DNA of 64,000 nt, from contig NC_079889.1 of assembly GCF_029227915.1 (NCBI RefSeq), positions 11,488,001 through 11,552,000 of the forward strand. Reading direction: 5' to 3'. Shown here piece by piece: positions 9,510 through 21,228 of this stretch; within the stretch, counting starts at the first letter, position 1; every line of letters begins with the position of its first letter. The position numbers and the translations under genes were made by a program. The DNA is from Hydractinia symbiolongicarpus. Lineage: Eukaryota; Cnidaria; Hydrozoa; Anthoathecata; Hydractiniidae. Under the pieces are notes generated by a model. The model saw only the letters and a program-made list of their open reading frames with translations. It did not search any database and was not told the DNA's origin.

Positions 9510-9593
9510 GGGCAATACAGGTTTTTAGGCATTCTGATTGGCTTAGCGCTCTTGACGACAGGCCGATATTTTGTGGTATTGCCCGTCGTCAAG
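9510..9593. repeat. compound hairpin of two 9-bp inverted repeats
   Basis: GGGCAATAC at 9,510-9,518 pairs with GTATTGCCC at 9,576-9,584, and CTTGACGAC at 9,551-9,559 pairs with GTCGTCAAG at 9,585-9,593. The two pairings interlock, so only one can form at a time or a pseudoknot-like fold results. It could be the end of a decayed DNA transposon or chance; no function is claimed. Confidence 0.4.
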
Positions 9594-10030
9594 AAAAATG
9601 ATACCTTAAAATGTAAACAAGCACGAAAAAAAAGTTTCAAGAAGCATTGGAAATGATTATATATCAAATTCCCTACAATACATTTATTGATAAAAACATT
9701 TTCATAGGATAGAAACAACAATGTCAAGTTTAACAGTCAAAATAACCAGATTCAGCAATCTTCAACATGGCTAGTTAACTAGCTCCATTCTGATATCCAG
9801 TTTTATTAAAAATACTAAATACAGGACGACAAAATCATAACAAATACGTCTCCTTACATTTTCAGATTCGTTCCTTCAGCTTTGTGGTTACCGAGTCAAT
9901 ATAAAACTTGTTGAAGCCCATCTTGGCTATAGCTAGCTAGTTAAAAAAAATTATTTCAATATTCGTTGTAACTATATTTTAGCTGCACGTTCCACTTACA
10001 TATTCTTCTGTACAGTACAGTCCAGATGTA

Positions 10031-10046
10031 AGCGTACGCGTACGCT
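10031..10046. repeat. 16-bp perfect CpG-rich palindrome
   Basis: AGCGTACGCGTACGCT is its own reverse complement and stands out in AT-rich surroundings. It could be a binding site for a dimeric factor near the start of a minus-strand gene, but nothing in the sequence proves that. Confidence 0.4.
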
Positions 10047-10490
10047 CAACTTGCAAAAATAATTGCTTTCATTAAAAAAAAATAGGATAGCGAGTTCCGT
10101 TTAAATCGCACGAAAATAATTGCTTCCTGTTAAAAACAAAAGCATAGCAAGAAACATTGTTTATAAACAATACTCTGCGCGAAAAAAAATTAAACGCAAA
10201 GGCCATTGAATTTTTATTTTTATAACGAAACTAATTATAGTAACCCGATTTTAATCTCGATATATTTAAAAAACACAAGCTCTTTTAAAAAACAACAAAT
10301 CCAATGATCTAAATATTTTAAAAAAAATAATGCTACTTTGAAAACTCTTAGTAATATTTCTTTATCGTCGAAACATATTTTCTAACATGCGAAACTTTTA
10401 AAAGTTCTTTTTATAAAACGCAATGTTTAGCAACACAAACGGAAAAACCCTACGTTCGGGACTTTTCCCTTCGCGAAAACAAATAAAATT

Positions 10491-10666
10491 TTAACACCAA
10501 AGAAAGAAAAAATCTAAAAATATAACTTTTGACGTTCTGGAAAGATCAAAACACTCATTGTGAGAACATTTTGTTTAGATTTTAATAACGAAGAAAGAGT
10601 CTAAAAATATAGTTTTCAATGCTCATAAAAGGTGAAAACGCTCATTGTGGGAACATTTTGTTCTGG
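10491..10666 (+). repeat. two-copy tandem duplication, period 88 bp
   Basis: The sequence around 10,500-10,577 recurs 88 bp later: both copies contain AAGAAAGA..TCTAAAAATATA and end with CTCATTGTG(A/G)GAACATTTTGTT. The copies are diverged by several substitutions and small gaps. It immediately precedes the TIR element, so it belongs to the flank rather than to the element. Confidence 0.6.
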
Positions 10667-10790
10667 TAAGGGGTCATCTACAAAATTCGTAGCAATTCGT
10701 ATCAAAAAATTCGTATATGTTATACAAATTTTCTTTTGCCATACAGTAATTAAATTTGTATGAAGTTTTTCCAAAATCGTGTAAAATTTG

Positions 10791-11010
10791 TACGAGTTTT
10801 AAATTAATTTAATATGTGTTGTAAATTAAATTCGTATGAGTTTTAAATTAAATTCGTATGAGTTTTAAATTAAACTCGTATGAGCTTTAAATTAAATTCG
10901 AATGAATTTTAACTTGAATTTGTATGAGTTTTAAATTAAATTTGTATAAGTTTTAAATTAAATTTGTATGAGTAAAATTTGTACGAGTTTAACCAAATAT
11001 TTGTATGAGT
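10791..11010 (+). repeat. 22-bp tandem repeat inside the TIR element, left block
   Basis: Units close to GAGTTTTAAATTAAATTCGTAT recur about ten times, drifting to TTTGTAT variants on the right. Expansion of such an interior block is common in miniature elements. Confidence 0.75.
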
Positions 11011-11319
11011 TTTTAATTAGATGCCTATATGGTTAAAAAAAAATCGTTTGAGATTGTATTAAATTTGTATATGAGTTTGAAAAAAAAAATTGTTTCAGTT
11101 TTAAAAAATTGTGCGAACAGTGTTTAGAGATCGTTGGCTATAAGTTATAATTATTTGAAGTAATAAGAACGACGTTTAAAAATTGGTAATGTTTATTTCA
11201 AGGCTAGCTGCATAGCGGAAGTTAGATTTTTATGAAGAAATTGTATTGAAAATTAACATGTAAAATTTGTATGACTATTCGTTTAAAAATTCGTATCGCA
11301 ATTCGTATTGCAAAATCTT

Positions 11320-11535
11320 AATAATTTGTATGAAAATTTGGATAGAAGAGAATATAATTTGTATGACAATTCATGAGAAATGCGTAATAAATAAGAGAAT
11401 ATAATTCGTATGAAAATTCATATAAATAAAAGAATATAATTCGTATAACAATTCGTATAAAAATCGTATAAAAGAGAATATAATTCGTATGACAATTCGT
11501 ATGAAAATTGTATAAAATTCGTATTAGATTTTTTA
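11320..11535 (+). repeat. short tandem repeats inside the TIR element, right block
   Basis: Interspersed AATATAATTCGTATGA, CAATTCGTATAAAA and AAGAGAATATAATT units form an irregular tandem block. It uses the same CGTAT core as the left block with different spacing and partly complementary neighbours, so the two blocks can pair across the element. Confidence 0.65.
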
Positions 11536-11653
11536 AAAATCTCATAACTAATTAACACTATACAAATTGTATACGATTTTATACGAATTAAAAGCAATTA
11601 AATTTGTATATATTCGTATAAAATATCAGACGACGTTTGTAGATGACCCCTTA

Positions 11654-12775
11654 GGTCACCATCGAAAATATGTTTGGTTACCGTCATTTCTAATTACAAA
11701 AGTGAGTCGGTCAGTTGTGTAAAAATTTTTCCTGAAAAATTACAAAATACTATATTTCAAAGCCATATTTTGTTATTCATTTAAATGTACGCTAGCTGTA
11801 GCCTCCGTTTCAAGTTTGATTTTTGTCAATCAATGTTGTTCCCACAATTTTCACTTGTATTGTCGCATAAATGCGAAGCAGGAAAATATAGCACACCGAA
11901 ATAACATTCGGACGTAACAACCGTAATTCGGAGGACCGCTGAAAAGGTAAATGGTGGATTTTGTTGTGTGTCAAAGATTGTGCGTGGATTGTTTGGCTTA
12001 TTTTTTACTGACTGAATTTACTGACTCCCCGACTCGTCTTTCGCCTTTCAAAGTGAGTTGGTCGAGTGACGCTTAACAATTATATTTTTGAGGGTGGCCT
12101 TACTTAGATAAAGCATTACAAAGACCTAAACACGCTAAGAGTGTATACAAAACTCGTTTCTTTTTGCATGTTTTAAGAAAGTTTTCTACTTTGGCATATA
12201 GGGTTCAAAGTTCAACTTGCACCACAGGGCTTTGAAATTCCATAATGGAGCATAATCTCCAAAATGGTCTATGCAAAATCAAAACATTATTACATATCAC
12301 GGCACAACTGATCATTAAATTCCTTTCTCCGAAGAAAAAGTGAAGGAAATTTACACAGCTAACTATACTTAAAGCATTAAGTAACTAAATGCTGATGTTT
12401 GAACAACTGAAAAAGGGTTACTGCCACTTTACCTACAGATCAAAGGATATTGTTACAAATGTTCTACCTATGGCTACGGGACTTCTCGAAATGATCTAGC
12501 TACCTAGAATTAAAAACGTTACGAGCTATTCTCTTCCAAGTGTGCGTAAGACAAGAAGATGATAGAAGGAACAAACGCTGATAAAACATTGACAACAAAA
12601 CAAGCTGCTAGAAGGTTATGCACGTGGCGAACAGGAACGAGATTCCCTCACTGACTGACTACACGGTCGCCGACTGGTCATCGAACACTTTCCAGTCGCG
12701 GCCCTCCTCTCCCCGCCCTATTCGCGCGAACTTTTTCGTGAACATATTGCGTTCAGCCTTGGTGAATTCTATTGA
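11654..12775. other. unassigned DNA between the TIR element and the satellite
   Basis: No gene or repeat was recognised. There is a slightly more GC-rich patch near 12,640-12,730. A 97-codon frame beginning at 12,618 runs into the satellite and is probably accidental. Confidence 0.3.
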
Positions 12776-13239
12776 CACGTGTTCTAATGTAGAACAGATA
12801 TTCAATGTAGGGTACACAGGCTCCTTGCAACGTGGACTGGTTCTCTGTAAGGGTAAACATGTTCATTGTAGGGAACATATGTCCATTGTAAGCGTCACAT
12901 GTTCATGGTGAGTGTCCATGTTCATTGTAAGGTTACCATGTTCATTGTAAGGTACACATTTTCACATTAAGGTATACATGATTGTATGGTAGACATGTTC
13001 AGTGTGAGACATGCATGTTCATTGTAAGGCGTAATTGTTCATTCTAAGGCAAACATGTTCATTGTAAGGTACATATGTTCAATGTAAGGTAGGCATGTTC
13101 ATTGTAGAAAACACGTGTCCACTGTAAGCCAACCATGTTCATTGTAAGGTAGACATGTTCATTGCAAGGTAGAGATATTCATTGTAGAGTAGACATGCTC
13201 CCTGCAACGTAGACCGGTACACTGTAAGGTAAACATGTT

Positions 13240-14770
13240 CAGTGTAAAGCAACAATGTTCATTGTAAAGTAGACATGTTCATTGTAAGGTAGACACATTC
13301 ACTGTAGGGTGGATGGGTTTCCTGTATGGTAGACTTGTTCAGTTTGAGGCACGTGTGTTCATTGTAAGGCGTAATTGTTTAATCTAAGGTTAATATGTTC
13401 ATTGTAAGGTACACATGTTCGCTGTAAGATAAGCATGTTTATTGTGGGAAACACGTGTTCACTGTGAAGCAACCATGTTCAATGTAAGGTACACATATTC
13501 ATTGCAAGGTACACATGTTCAATGTAAAGGAGACAAAGTCATTGGAGGGCAGACATGCTCCGTGTGCAGTAGGTTTGTTCACTGTAAGGGATACGTGTTT
13601 ATTGCTGGGTGTACATGGTTATTGTTAGGTACACGTGTTCACTGTAAGGTAACCATGTTCATTGTAGGAAAGGCGTATTCACAGTAAGGCAACCATGTTC
13701 ATTGTAAGGTAGATATCTTCATTGTAAGGTACACATGCTCATTGTAACGTAAAAATCATCATTGTAGGGCAGACTTGATAGCTGTTCCGTAGAATGGCAC
13801 ACTGTAAGATAAACATGTTCATTGTAAGGCACATTTGTTCATTGTAAGGGTCACTTGGTCATTGTCAGGTATACATGGTCATAGTAAGGTTAGCATGTTC
13901 ATTATAAGTTAGACATTTTCATTATAAGGTATATATGTTCATTGTAAGGTACACATGTTCAATGTAAGGTAAACGAAGTCACTGTAGGATAGACATGCTC
14001 CGTGTCAGGTACGATTGTTCACTGTAAAACAACAATTTTCATTGTAAAGTAGACATGTTCATTGTAAGGTAGAGATATCCATTGTAGGGAAGACTTGCTC
14101 CCTGCAACGTAGAGTAGTACACTGTACGCAATTGTTCTTCCTAAGGTAGAGTGTCATTGTAAGGTAATCATGTTCGTTGTAAGTTACACATATTCCTTGT
14201 AAGGTTGACATGTTCATTGTAGGGTGGACAGGTTCCCTGCAATGTAAACTTATTCACTGAAAGCCAGACATTATCATTGTAAGGCACAGGTGTTCATTGT
14301 AGGGTATATATGATCATTGTAAGGTACCCACTTTCATTGTAAGGTAGACATGTTCACCGTAGGGTGGATAGGTTTCCTGTATGGTAGACATGTTCAGTGT
14401 GAGGCATGCATGTTCATTGTATGGCGTAATTGTTCATTGTAAGGTAAGAATGTTCATTGTAAGGTACACATGTTCACTGTAAGTTGGGCATGTTCATTGT
14501 AGCAAACACGTGTTCACTGTAAGACAACCATGTTCATTGTAACGTACACATGTTCATTGTAAGGTAGACAAAGTCATTGTAGGGTAGACATGCTCCGTGT
14601 ACGGTAGGCTTGTTCACTGTAAGGCAACCATGTTCAATGTAGGGTACACATTTTTTTTGTAATGTACACATGTTCATTGTAAGGTAGACAAAGTCGTTGT
14701 AGGATAGACATGCGCCGTGTAAGGTAGGCTTGTTCACTGTAAAGCAACAATGTTCATTGTAAAGTGGACA
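13240..14770 (+). repeat. higher-order repeat A, copy 1 (offset 9,411)
   Basis: Anchors such as GACACATTC followed by GGGTGGAT (13,292) and AAGTCGTTG followed by ATGCGCCG (14,691) recur at 22,703 and 24,102, a constant offset of 9,411 bp. About 1.5 kb is shared with only scattered differences. Confidence 0.85.
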
Positions 14771-14949
14771 TGTTCATTGTAAGTTAGACATGTTCACTTT
14801 AGGCTGAATAGATTTCCTGTTTGGTAGACATGTTCAGTGTGAGGCATGCGTGCTCATTGTAAGGCGTATTTGTTCATTCTAAGGTTAATATGTTCATTGT
14901 AAGGTACACATGTTCACTGTAAGATAAGCATGTTCATTGTGGGAAACAC

Positions 14950-16330
14950 GTGTTCACAGTAAAGCAACCATGTTCAATGTAAGGTACACATATTCATTGA
15001 AATATACACATGTTCATTGTAAGGTACAGAAAGTCATTGGAGGGTATACATGCTCCGTGTGCGGTAGGCTTGTTCACTGTAAGGGACACATGTTTATTGC
15101 CAGGTGTACATGATTATTGTTAATTACACGTTTTCACTGCAAGGTAACCATGTTTATTTTAGGGAAGACGTGTTCAAAGTAAGGCAACCACGTTCATTGT
15201 AAGGTAGATATCTTCATTGTAAGTTACACCTGCTCATTGTAAGGTAGAAATCATAATTGTGTGGCAAACTTGCTCCCTGTAACGTAGACTGACATACTGT
15301 AAGGTAAACATGTTCATTGTAATGCACATTTGTTCATTGTAAGGGTCACTTGTGCATTGTGAGGTATATATGGTCATAGTAAGGTTAGCATGTTCATTGT
15401 ACGGTGTACATTCTCATTATAAGGTACACATGTTCATTGTAACGTAGACAAAGTCATTGTAGGATAGACATGCTCCGTGTAAAGTAGGCTTCTTCACTGT
15501 AAAGCAACAATGTTCATGGTAAAGTAGACATGTTCATTGCAAGGTAGAGATATCCATTGTAGGGTACACTGTAAGCTAAACATATTCATTGTAAGGCAGA
15601 TATGTAGTTTTTATAGGTCAATTTTTCAATGTGAGTTAACATGGTCATTGTAAGGTTACCATGTTCATTATAAGGTACACATGTTTTTTTGGAGGCACAT
15701 GAGTTCAATGTCACGTAACCATGTACGTTGTAAGGGACACATGTGCATTTTAAGGTACACATGTTCATTGTAAGGCACCCAAAGCCATTGTTGGGTAGAC
15801 ATGCTCCGTGTACCCATGGCTTGTTCACTGTAAGGTAACCATGTTTATTGTGAGGGACACATGTTCATTGCCGAGTGTGCATGTTCATTGCTAGGTACAA
15901 TTGTTCACTGCAAGGCAACCATGTTCATTGTAAGGTAGAGATATTCATTGCAAGGTAGTCATGCTCCCTGTAACATACACCGGTACACCATAAGATAGAC
16001 ATGTTCATTCTAAGACAGATATGTTCTCTTTAAGGGTCAATTATTCATTGTAAGGTAGACATGTTCATTGGAGGGTATACATGTTCATTATAAGGTACAC
16101 ATTTTCACATTAAGGTATACATCATTGTATAGTCGACATGTTTAGTGTAAGACATGCATGTTCATTGTAAGGCGTAATTGATTATTCTAAGGTAAACATG
16201 TTCATTAAAAGGTACACATGTTCACTGTAAGGTAGGCATGTTCATTGTAGAACGCACGTGTCCACTGCAAGGCAACCATATTCATTGTAATGTGGACATG
16301 TTCATTGTGAGGTAGAGATAATCATTGTAG
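14950..16330 (+). repeat. higher-order repeat B, copy 1 (offset 6,279)
   Basis: The same unit order and private variants (AAAGTCATTGG followed by AGGGTATAC; a TTTTTTTGGAGGCACATGAG unit) recur 6,279 bp later. The copies part at about 16,330, where this copy switches to GGTGGATAGG. Confidence 0.85.
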
Positions 16331-17240
16331 GGTGGATAGGTTTCCTGTATGGTAGACTTGTTCAGTGTGAGGCACGCGTGTTCATTGTAAGGCGTAATTG
16401 TTCAGTCTAAGGTTAATATTTTTATTGTAAGGTACACATGTTCGCTGTAAGTTAAGCATGTTCATTGTGGGAAACACGTGTTCACTGTAAAGCAACCATG
16501 TTCAATATAAGGTATACATATTCATTGTAAGGTACACATGTTCATTGTAAGGGAGGCAAAGTCATTGGAGGGCAGACATGCTCCGTGTGCGGTAGGCTTG
16601 TTCACTCTAAGGGACACATGTTCATTGCCGGGTGTACATGGTTAATGTTAGGTATACGTGTTCACTGTACAGTAACCATGTTTATTGTAGGGAAAACGTG
16701 TTCAAAGTAAGGCAACTACGTTCATTGTAAGGTAGATATCTTCATTGTAAGTTACACCTTCTCATTGTAAGGTAGAAATCTTAATTGTGGGGCAAACTTG
16801 CTCCCTGTAACGTAGACTGACACACTGTAACGTAAACATGTTCATTGTAATGCACATTTGTTCATTGTAAGAGACACTTGTTCATTGCGAGGTATATATG
16901 GTCATAGTAAGGTTAGCATGTTCATTGTACGGTAAACATTCTCATTATAAGGTACACATGTTCATTGTAACGTAGACAAAGTCATTGTAGGATAGACATG
17001 CTCCGTGTAAGGTAGGCTTCTTCACTGTAAAGCAACAATGTTCATTGTAAAGTAGACATGTTCATTGCAAGGTAGAGATATCCATTGTAGGGTACACTGT
17101 AAGCTAAACATATTCATTGTAAAGCAGATATGTAGTTTTTATAGCTCAATTTTTCAATGTGAGGTAGCATGGTCATTGTTAGGTTACCATGTTCATTATA
17201 AGGTACAGATGTTTTTTTGGAGGCACATGAGTTCGATATC
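16331..17240 (+). repeat. higher-order repeat C, copy 1; ends at the empty LINE target site
   Basis: Offset 7,863 to 24,194-25,103. This copy continues without a break through GTTCGATATC into ACGTAACCATG at 17,240/17,241. It therefore preserves the array sequence as it was before a LINE landed in the other copy. Confidence 0.9.
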
Positions 17241-18239
17241 ACGTAACCATGTTCGTTGTAAGGGACACATGTGCATTTTAAGGTACACATGTTCATTATA
17301 AGGTACACATTTTCACATTAAGGTATACATGATTGTATGGTAGACTTGTTCAGTGTGAGGCACGCGTGTTCATTGTAAGGCGTAATTGTTTAATCTAAGA
17401 TTAATATGTTCATTGTAAGGTACACATGTTCGCTGTAAGATAAGCATGTTTATTGTGGGAAACACGTGTTCACTGTGAAGCAACCATGTTCAATGTAAGG
17501 TACACATATTCATTGTAAGGTACACATGTTCATTGTAAGGGAGACAAAGTCATTGGAGGGCAGACATGCTCCGTGTGCGGTAGGTTTGTTTACTGTAAGG
17601 GATACGTGTTCATTGCTGGGTGTACATGGTTATTGTTAGGTACACGTGTTCACTGTAAGGTAACCATGTATATTGTAGGGAAGGTGTATTCACAGTAAGG
17701 CAACCATGGTCATTGTAAGGTAGATATCTTCATTGTAAGGTACACATGTTCAATGTAAGGTAAACGAAGTCACTGTAGGATAGACATGCTCCGTGTCAGG
17801 TACGATTGTTCACTGTAAAACAACAATTTTCATTGTAAAGTAGACATGTTCACTGTAAGTTGGGCATGTTCATTGTAGCAAACACGTGTTCACTGTAAGG
17901 CAACCATGTTCATTGTAACGTACACATGTTCATTGTAAGGTAGACAAAGTCATTGTAGGGTAGACATGCTCCGTGTACGGTAGGCTTGTTCACTGTAAGG
18001 CAAACATGTTCAATGTAGGGTACACATATTTATTGTAATGTACACATATTCATTGTAAGGTAGACAAAGTCGTTGTAGGATAGACATGCGCCGTGTAAGG
18101 TAGGCTTTTTCACTGTAAAGCAACAATGTTCATTGTAAAGTAGACATGTTCACTGTAAGATAAGCATGTTTATTGTGGGAAACACGTGTTCACTGTGAAG
18201 CAACCATGTTCAATGTAAGGTACACATATTCATTGTAAG

Positions 18240-20230
18240 GTACACATGTTCAATGTAAGGTAAACGAAGTCACTGTAGGATAGACATGCTCCGTGTCAGG
18301 TACGATTGTTCACTGTAAAACAACAATTTTCATTGTAAAGTAGACATGTTCATTGTAAGGTAGAGATATCCATTGCAGGGAAGACTTGCTCCCTGCAACG
18401 TAGAGTAGTACACTGTACGCAATTGTTCATTCTAAGGTAGAGTGTCATTGTAAGGTAACCATGTTTGTTGTAAGTTACACATATTCCTTGTAAGGTAGAC
18501 ATGTTCATTGTAGGGTGGACAGGTTCCCTGCAATGTAAACTTATTCACTGAAAGCCAGACATTATCATTGTAAGGCACAGGTGTTCATTGTAGGGTATAT
18601 ATGATCATTGTAAGGTACCCACTTTCATTGTAAGGTAGACATGTTCACTGTAGGGTGGATAGGTTTCCTGTATGGTAGACATGTTCAGTGTGAGGCATGC
18701 ATGTTCCTTGTATGGCGTAATTGTTCATTGTAAGGCGTAATTGTTTATTCTAAGGTAAACATGTTCATTGTAAGGTACACATGTTTACTGTAAGGTAGGC
18801 ATGTTCATTGTAGAAAGCACGTGTTCACTGTAAGTCAACCATGTTCATTGTAATGTGGACATGTTCATTGTGAGGTAGAGATAATCATTGTAGGGTAGAC
18901 TTGCCGCCTGTAACGTAGACCGGTACACTGTAAGGTATACATGTTCATTGTAAAGCAGATATGTTCATTTTCAGGTTCAATTTTTCATTGTCAGGTGGAC
19001 ATGTTCATTGTAGGGTGGACAGGTTGCTGAAGGCAAGGGTTAGGGTTAGGGTTACGGTTAGGGTTAGGATTAGGGTTAGGTAACATTGTAAGGCACAAGT
19101 GTTCATTGAAGGTTATACTTGTTCATTGTAAGGTACCCATTTTCATTGTCAGGCAGACATGTTCACTGCAGAGTGGATAGGTTTCTTGTGTGGTAGACAT
19201 GTTCAGTGTGAGGCATGCATGTTCATTGTATGGCGTAATTGTTCATTGTAAGGCGTAATTGTTCATTCTAAGGTTAATGTTCATTGTAAGGTACACATGT
19301 TCACTGTAAGATAAGCACGTTCATTGTGGGAAACACGTGTTTACTGTAAAGCAACCATTTTCAATGTAAGGCACACATATTCATTGTAAGGTACACATGT
19401 TCATTGTAAGGTAGACAAAGTCATTGGAGGGTAGACATGCTCCGTGTACGGTAGGCTTGTTCACTGTAAGGGACACATGTTCATTGCCGGGTGCAATTGG
19501 TTATTGTTTGGTACACGTGTTCACTGTGAGGTAACCATGTTTATTGTAGGAAAGACGTGTTCACAGTAGGGCAACCATGTTCATTGTAAGGTAGATATCT
19601 TCATTGTAAGGTAGAGCATTTAGGGCAGACTTGCTCCCTGTTACGTAGACTGCCACACTGTAAGAAAAACATGTTCATTGTCAGGCACATTTGTTCATTG
19701 TGAGGGTTACTTGTTCATTGTGAGGTATACATGGTCATAGTAAGGATAGCATGTTCATTTTAAGGTACACACTTTCATTATAAAGTACATATATTAATTG
19801 TAAAGTACACATGTTCAATGTAAGGTAGACAAAGCCACTGTAGGATAGACATGCTCGTGTAAGGTAGGCCTGTTTACTGTAAGGCAACAATAATCATTGT
19901 AAAGTAGACTTGATCATTGTAAGGTAGAGATATCCATTCTAGGGTAGACTTGCTCCCTGTAACGTAGACTGGTACACTGTAAGATAAAGATATTCTTGTA
20001 AGGTAAACATGCTCATTGTAAGGCAGATATATAGTTGTTATACGTCAGTTTCTCATTGTGAGGTAACATGGTCATTGTAAGGTTACCATGTTCATTGTAA
20101 GGTACACATACTCCTTGTAAGGTAGACTCGTTTATTGTAGGGTTGTCAGGTTCGCTGTATGTAGACTGGGTCACTGTAAGTTACACATGTTCATTATCAG
20201 GTACACATGTAGGTAGACAGGAACATTGCA
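18240..20230 (+). repeat. higher-order repeat D, copy 1 (offset 12,286), contains telomeric tract
   Basis: Close match to 30,526-32,516 including the telomeric tract and its unusual flanks. To the left the families stay related, but this copy carries about 500 bp more array (around 17,848-18,340), because the offset there is 12,786. Confidence 0.85.
19037..19080 (+). repeat. interstitial telomeric tract, copy 1
   Basis: 44 bp of TTAGGG repeats: partial GGG, two TTAGGG, one TTACGG, one TTAGGG, one TTAGGA, one TTAGGG and a final TTAGG. It lies between GGTTGCTGAAGGCAA and TAACATTGTAAGG. Related array copies without the tract (for example around 18,520) have about two units (starting CCCTGCAATG) where this copy has the tract plus short filler. 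Confidence 0.95.
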
Positions 20231-21228
20231 AGGCACACATATTCATTGTAAGGTACACATGTTCATTGTAAGGTAGACAAAGTCATTGGAGGGTAGACAT
20301 GCTCCGTGTAAGGCAGGCTTGTTCACTGTAAAGCAACAATGTTTATTTTACAGCAGACACGTTCATTGCAAGGTAGAGATATCCATTGTATTGTACATTT
20401 GCTCCCTGTAAGGTAGACTAGTACACTGTAAGCTAAACATGTCCATTGTAAAGAAGATATGTAGTTTTTATAGGTCAATTTTTCAATGTAAGGTAACATG
20501 GTCATTGTAAAGTTACCATGTTTATTGTAAGGTGCACATATTCGTTGTAAGGCAGAAATGTTCATTGTAGGGTTGACAAGTTCCCTTTAAGGTAGAATGG
20601 GTCACTGTAAGTTACACATGTTCACTATCAGGTACACATGTAGGTAGACAGGAACATTGCAAAATACACATTTTCATTGTAATGTAGACATGTTTATTGT
20701 AAGGTGGACAGGTTCCCTGTAAGGTGAACTGGTTCACTGAAAGCCAGACATTATCATTGTAAGGCACAAGTGTTAATTGTAGGGTATTTATGTTCATTGT
20801 AAGGTACCCAATTTCATTATAAGGTGGACATGTTCACTGTAAAGCGGATAGGTTTCCTGTACGGTATACATGTTTAGTGTGAGGCACGCATGTTCATTTT
20901 AAGGCGTAACTGTTCATTCTAAGGTCAATATGTTTAATGTAAGGTACACATGTTCACGGTAAGATAAGCATGTTCATTGTGGTGAACACGTGCTCACTGT
21001 AAGGCAACCATGTTCCATGTAAGGTACACATGTTCATTATAAGGTACATATTTTCATTGTAAGGTACACATGTTTAATGTAAGGTAGACAGAGTCATTGT
21101 AGGACAGACATGCTCCATGTAAGGTAGGTTTGTTCACGGTAAGAACACGTGTTCATTGCCTGGTGTACATGGTTATTGTTAGGTACACGTGCTCACTGTA
21201 AGGTAACCATGTTTATTGTAGGGAAGAC

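Larger units (their letters stand above)
8696..10490. other. AT-rich DNA upstream of or within the host gene; scattered inverted repeats
   Basis: No convincing coding exon. Candidate small exons on the minus strand (a short frame from an ATG in good context near 9,935, and an open frame near 9,000-9,073) do not splice in phase with good sites, so they are not called. The stretch holds an imperfect inverted repeat at 9,128-9,400, a compound hairpin at 9,510-9,593 and a 16-bp palindrome at 10,031-10,046. The 121-codon plus-strand frame at 9,125-9,490 overlaps the inverted repeat and looks accidental. Confidence 0.35.
10669..11651. mobile_element. TIR element (MITE-like) with TA target duplication
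   Basis: AGGGGTCATCTACAAA at 10,669-10,684 is repeated exactly as its reverse complement at 11,636-11,651, and each end is flanked by TA (10,667-10,668 and 11,652-11,653). This gives a 983-bp element with 16-bp perfect terminal inverted repeats. TA duplications are produced by Tc1/mariner- and ISL2EU-type transposases (established knowledge). No transposase is encoded, so it would depend on one elsewhere. The interior consists largely of TTCGTAT/AAATT-rich short tandem repeats and is loosely self-complementary. The 75-codon minus-strand frame inside is only the translation of those repeats. Confidence 0.8.

Noticed and set aside
9935-9992. ATG in good context on the minus strand as first exon of the host gene
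   Set aside because: The frame closes after about 19 codons, and the only in-phase donor (GTAACC) is weak. Kept as a possibility, not called.
11318-11545. 75-codon minus-strand frame rich in Asn, His, Tyr and Ile
   Set aside because: It is a translation of the short tandem repeats inside the TIR element.
12618-12911. 97-codon plus-strand frame at the left edge of the satellite
   Set aside because: About half of it is satellite sequence and the other half shows no similarity or coding bias that I can see.
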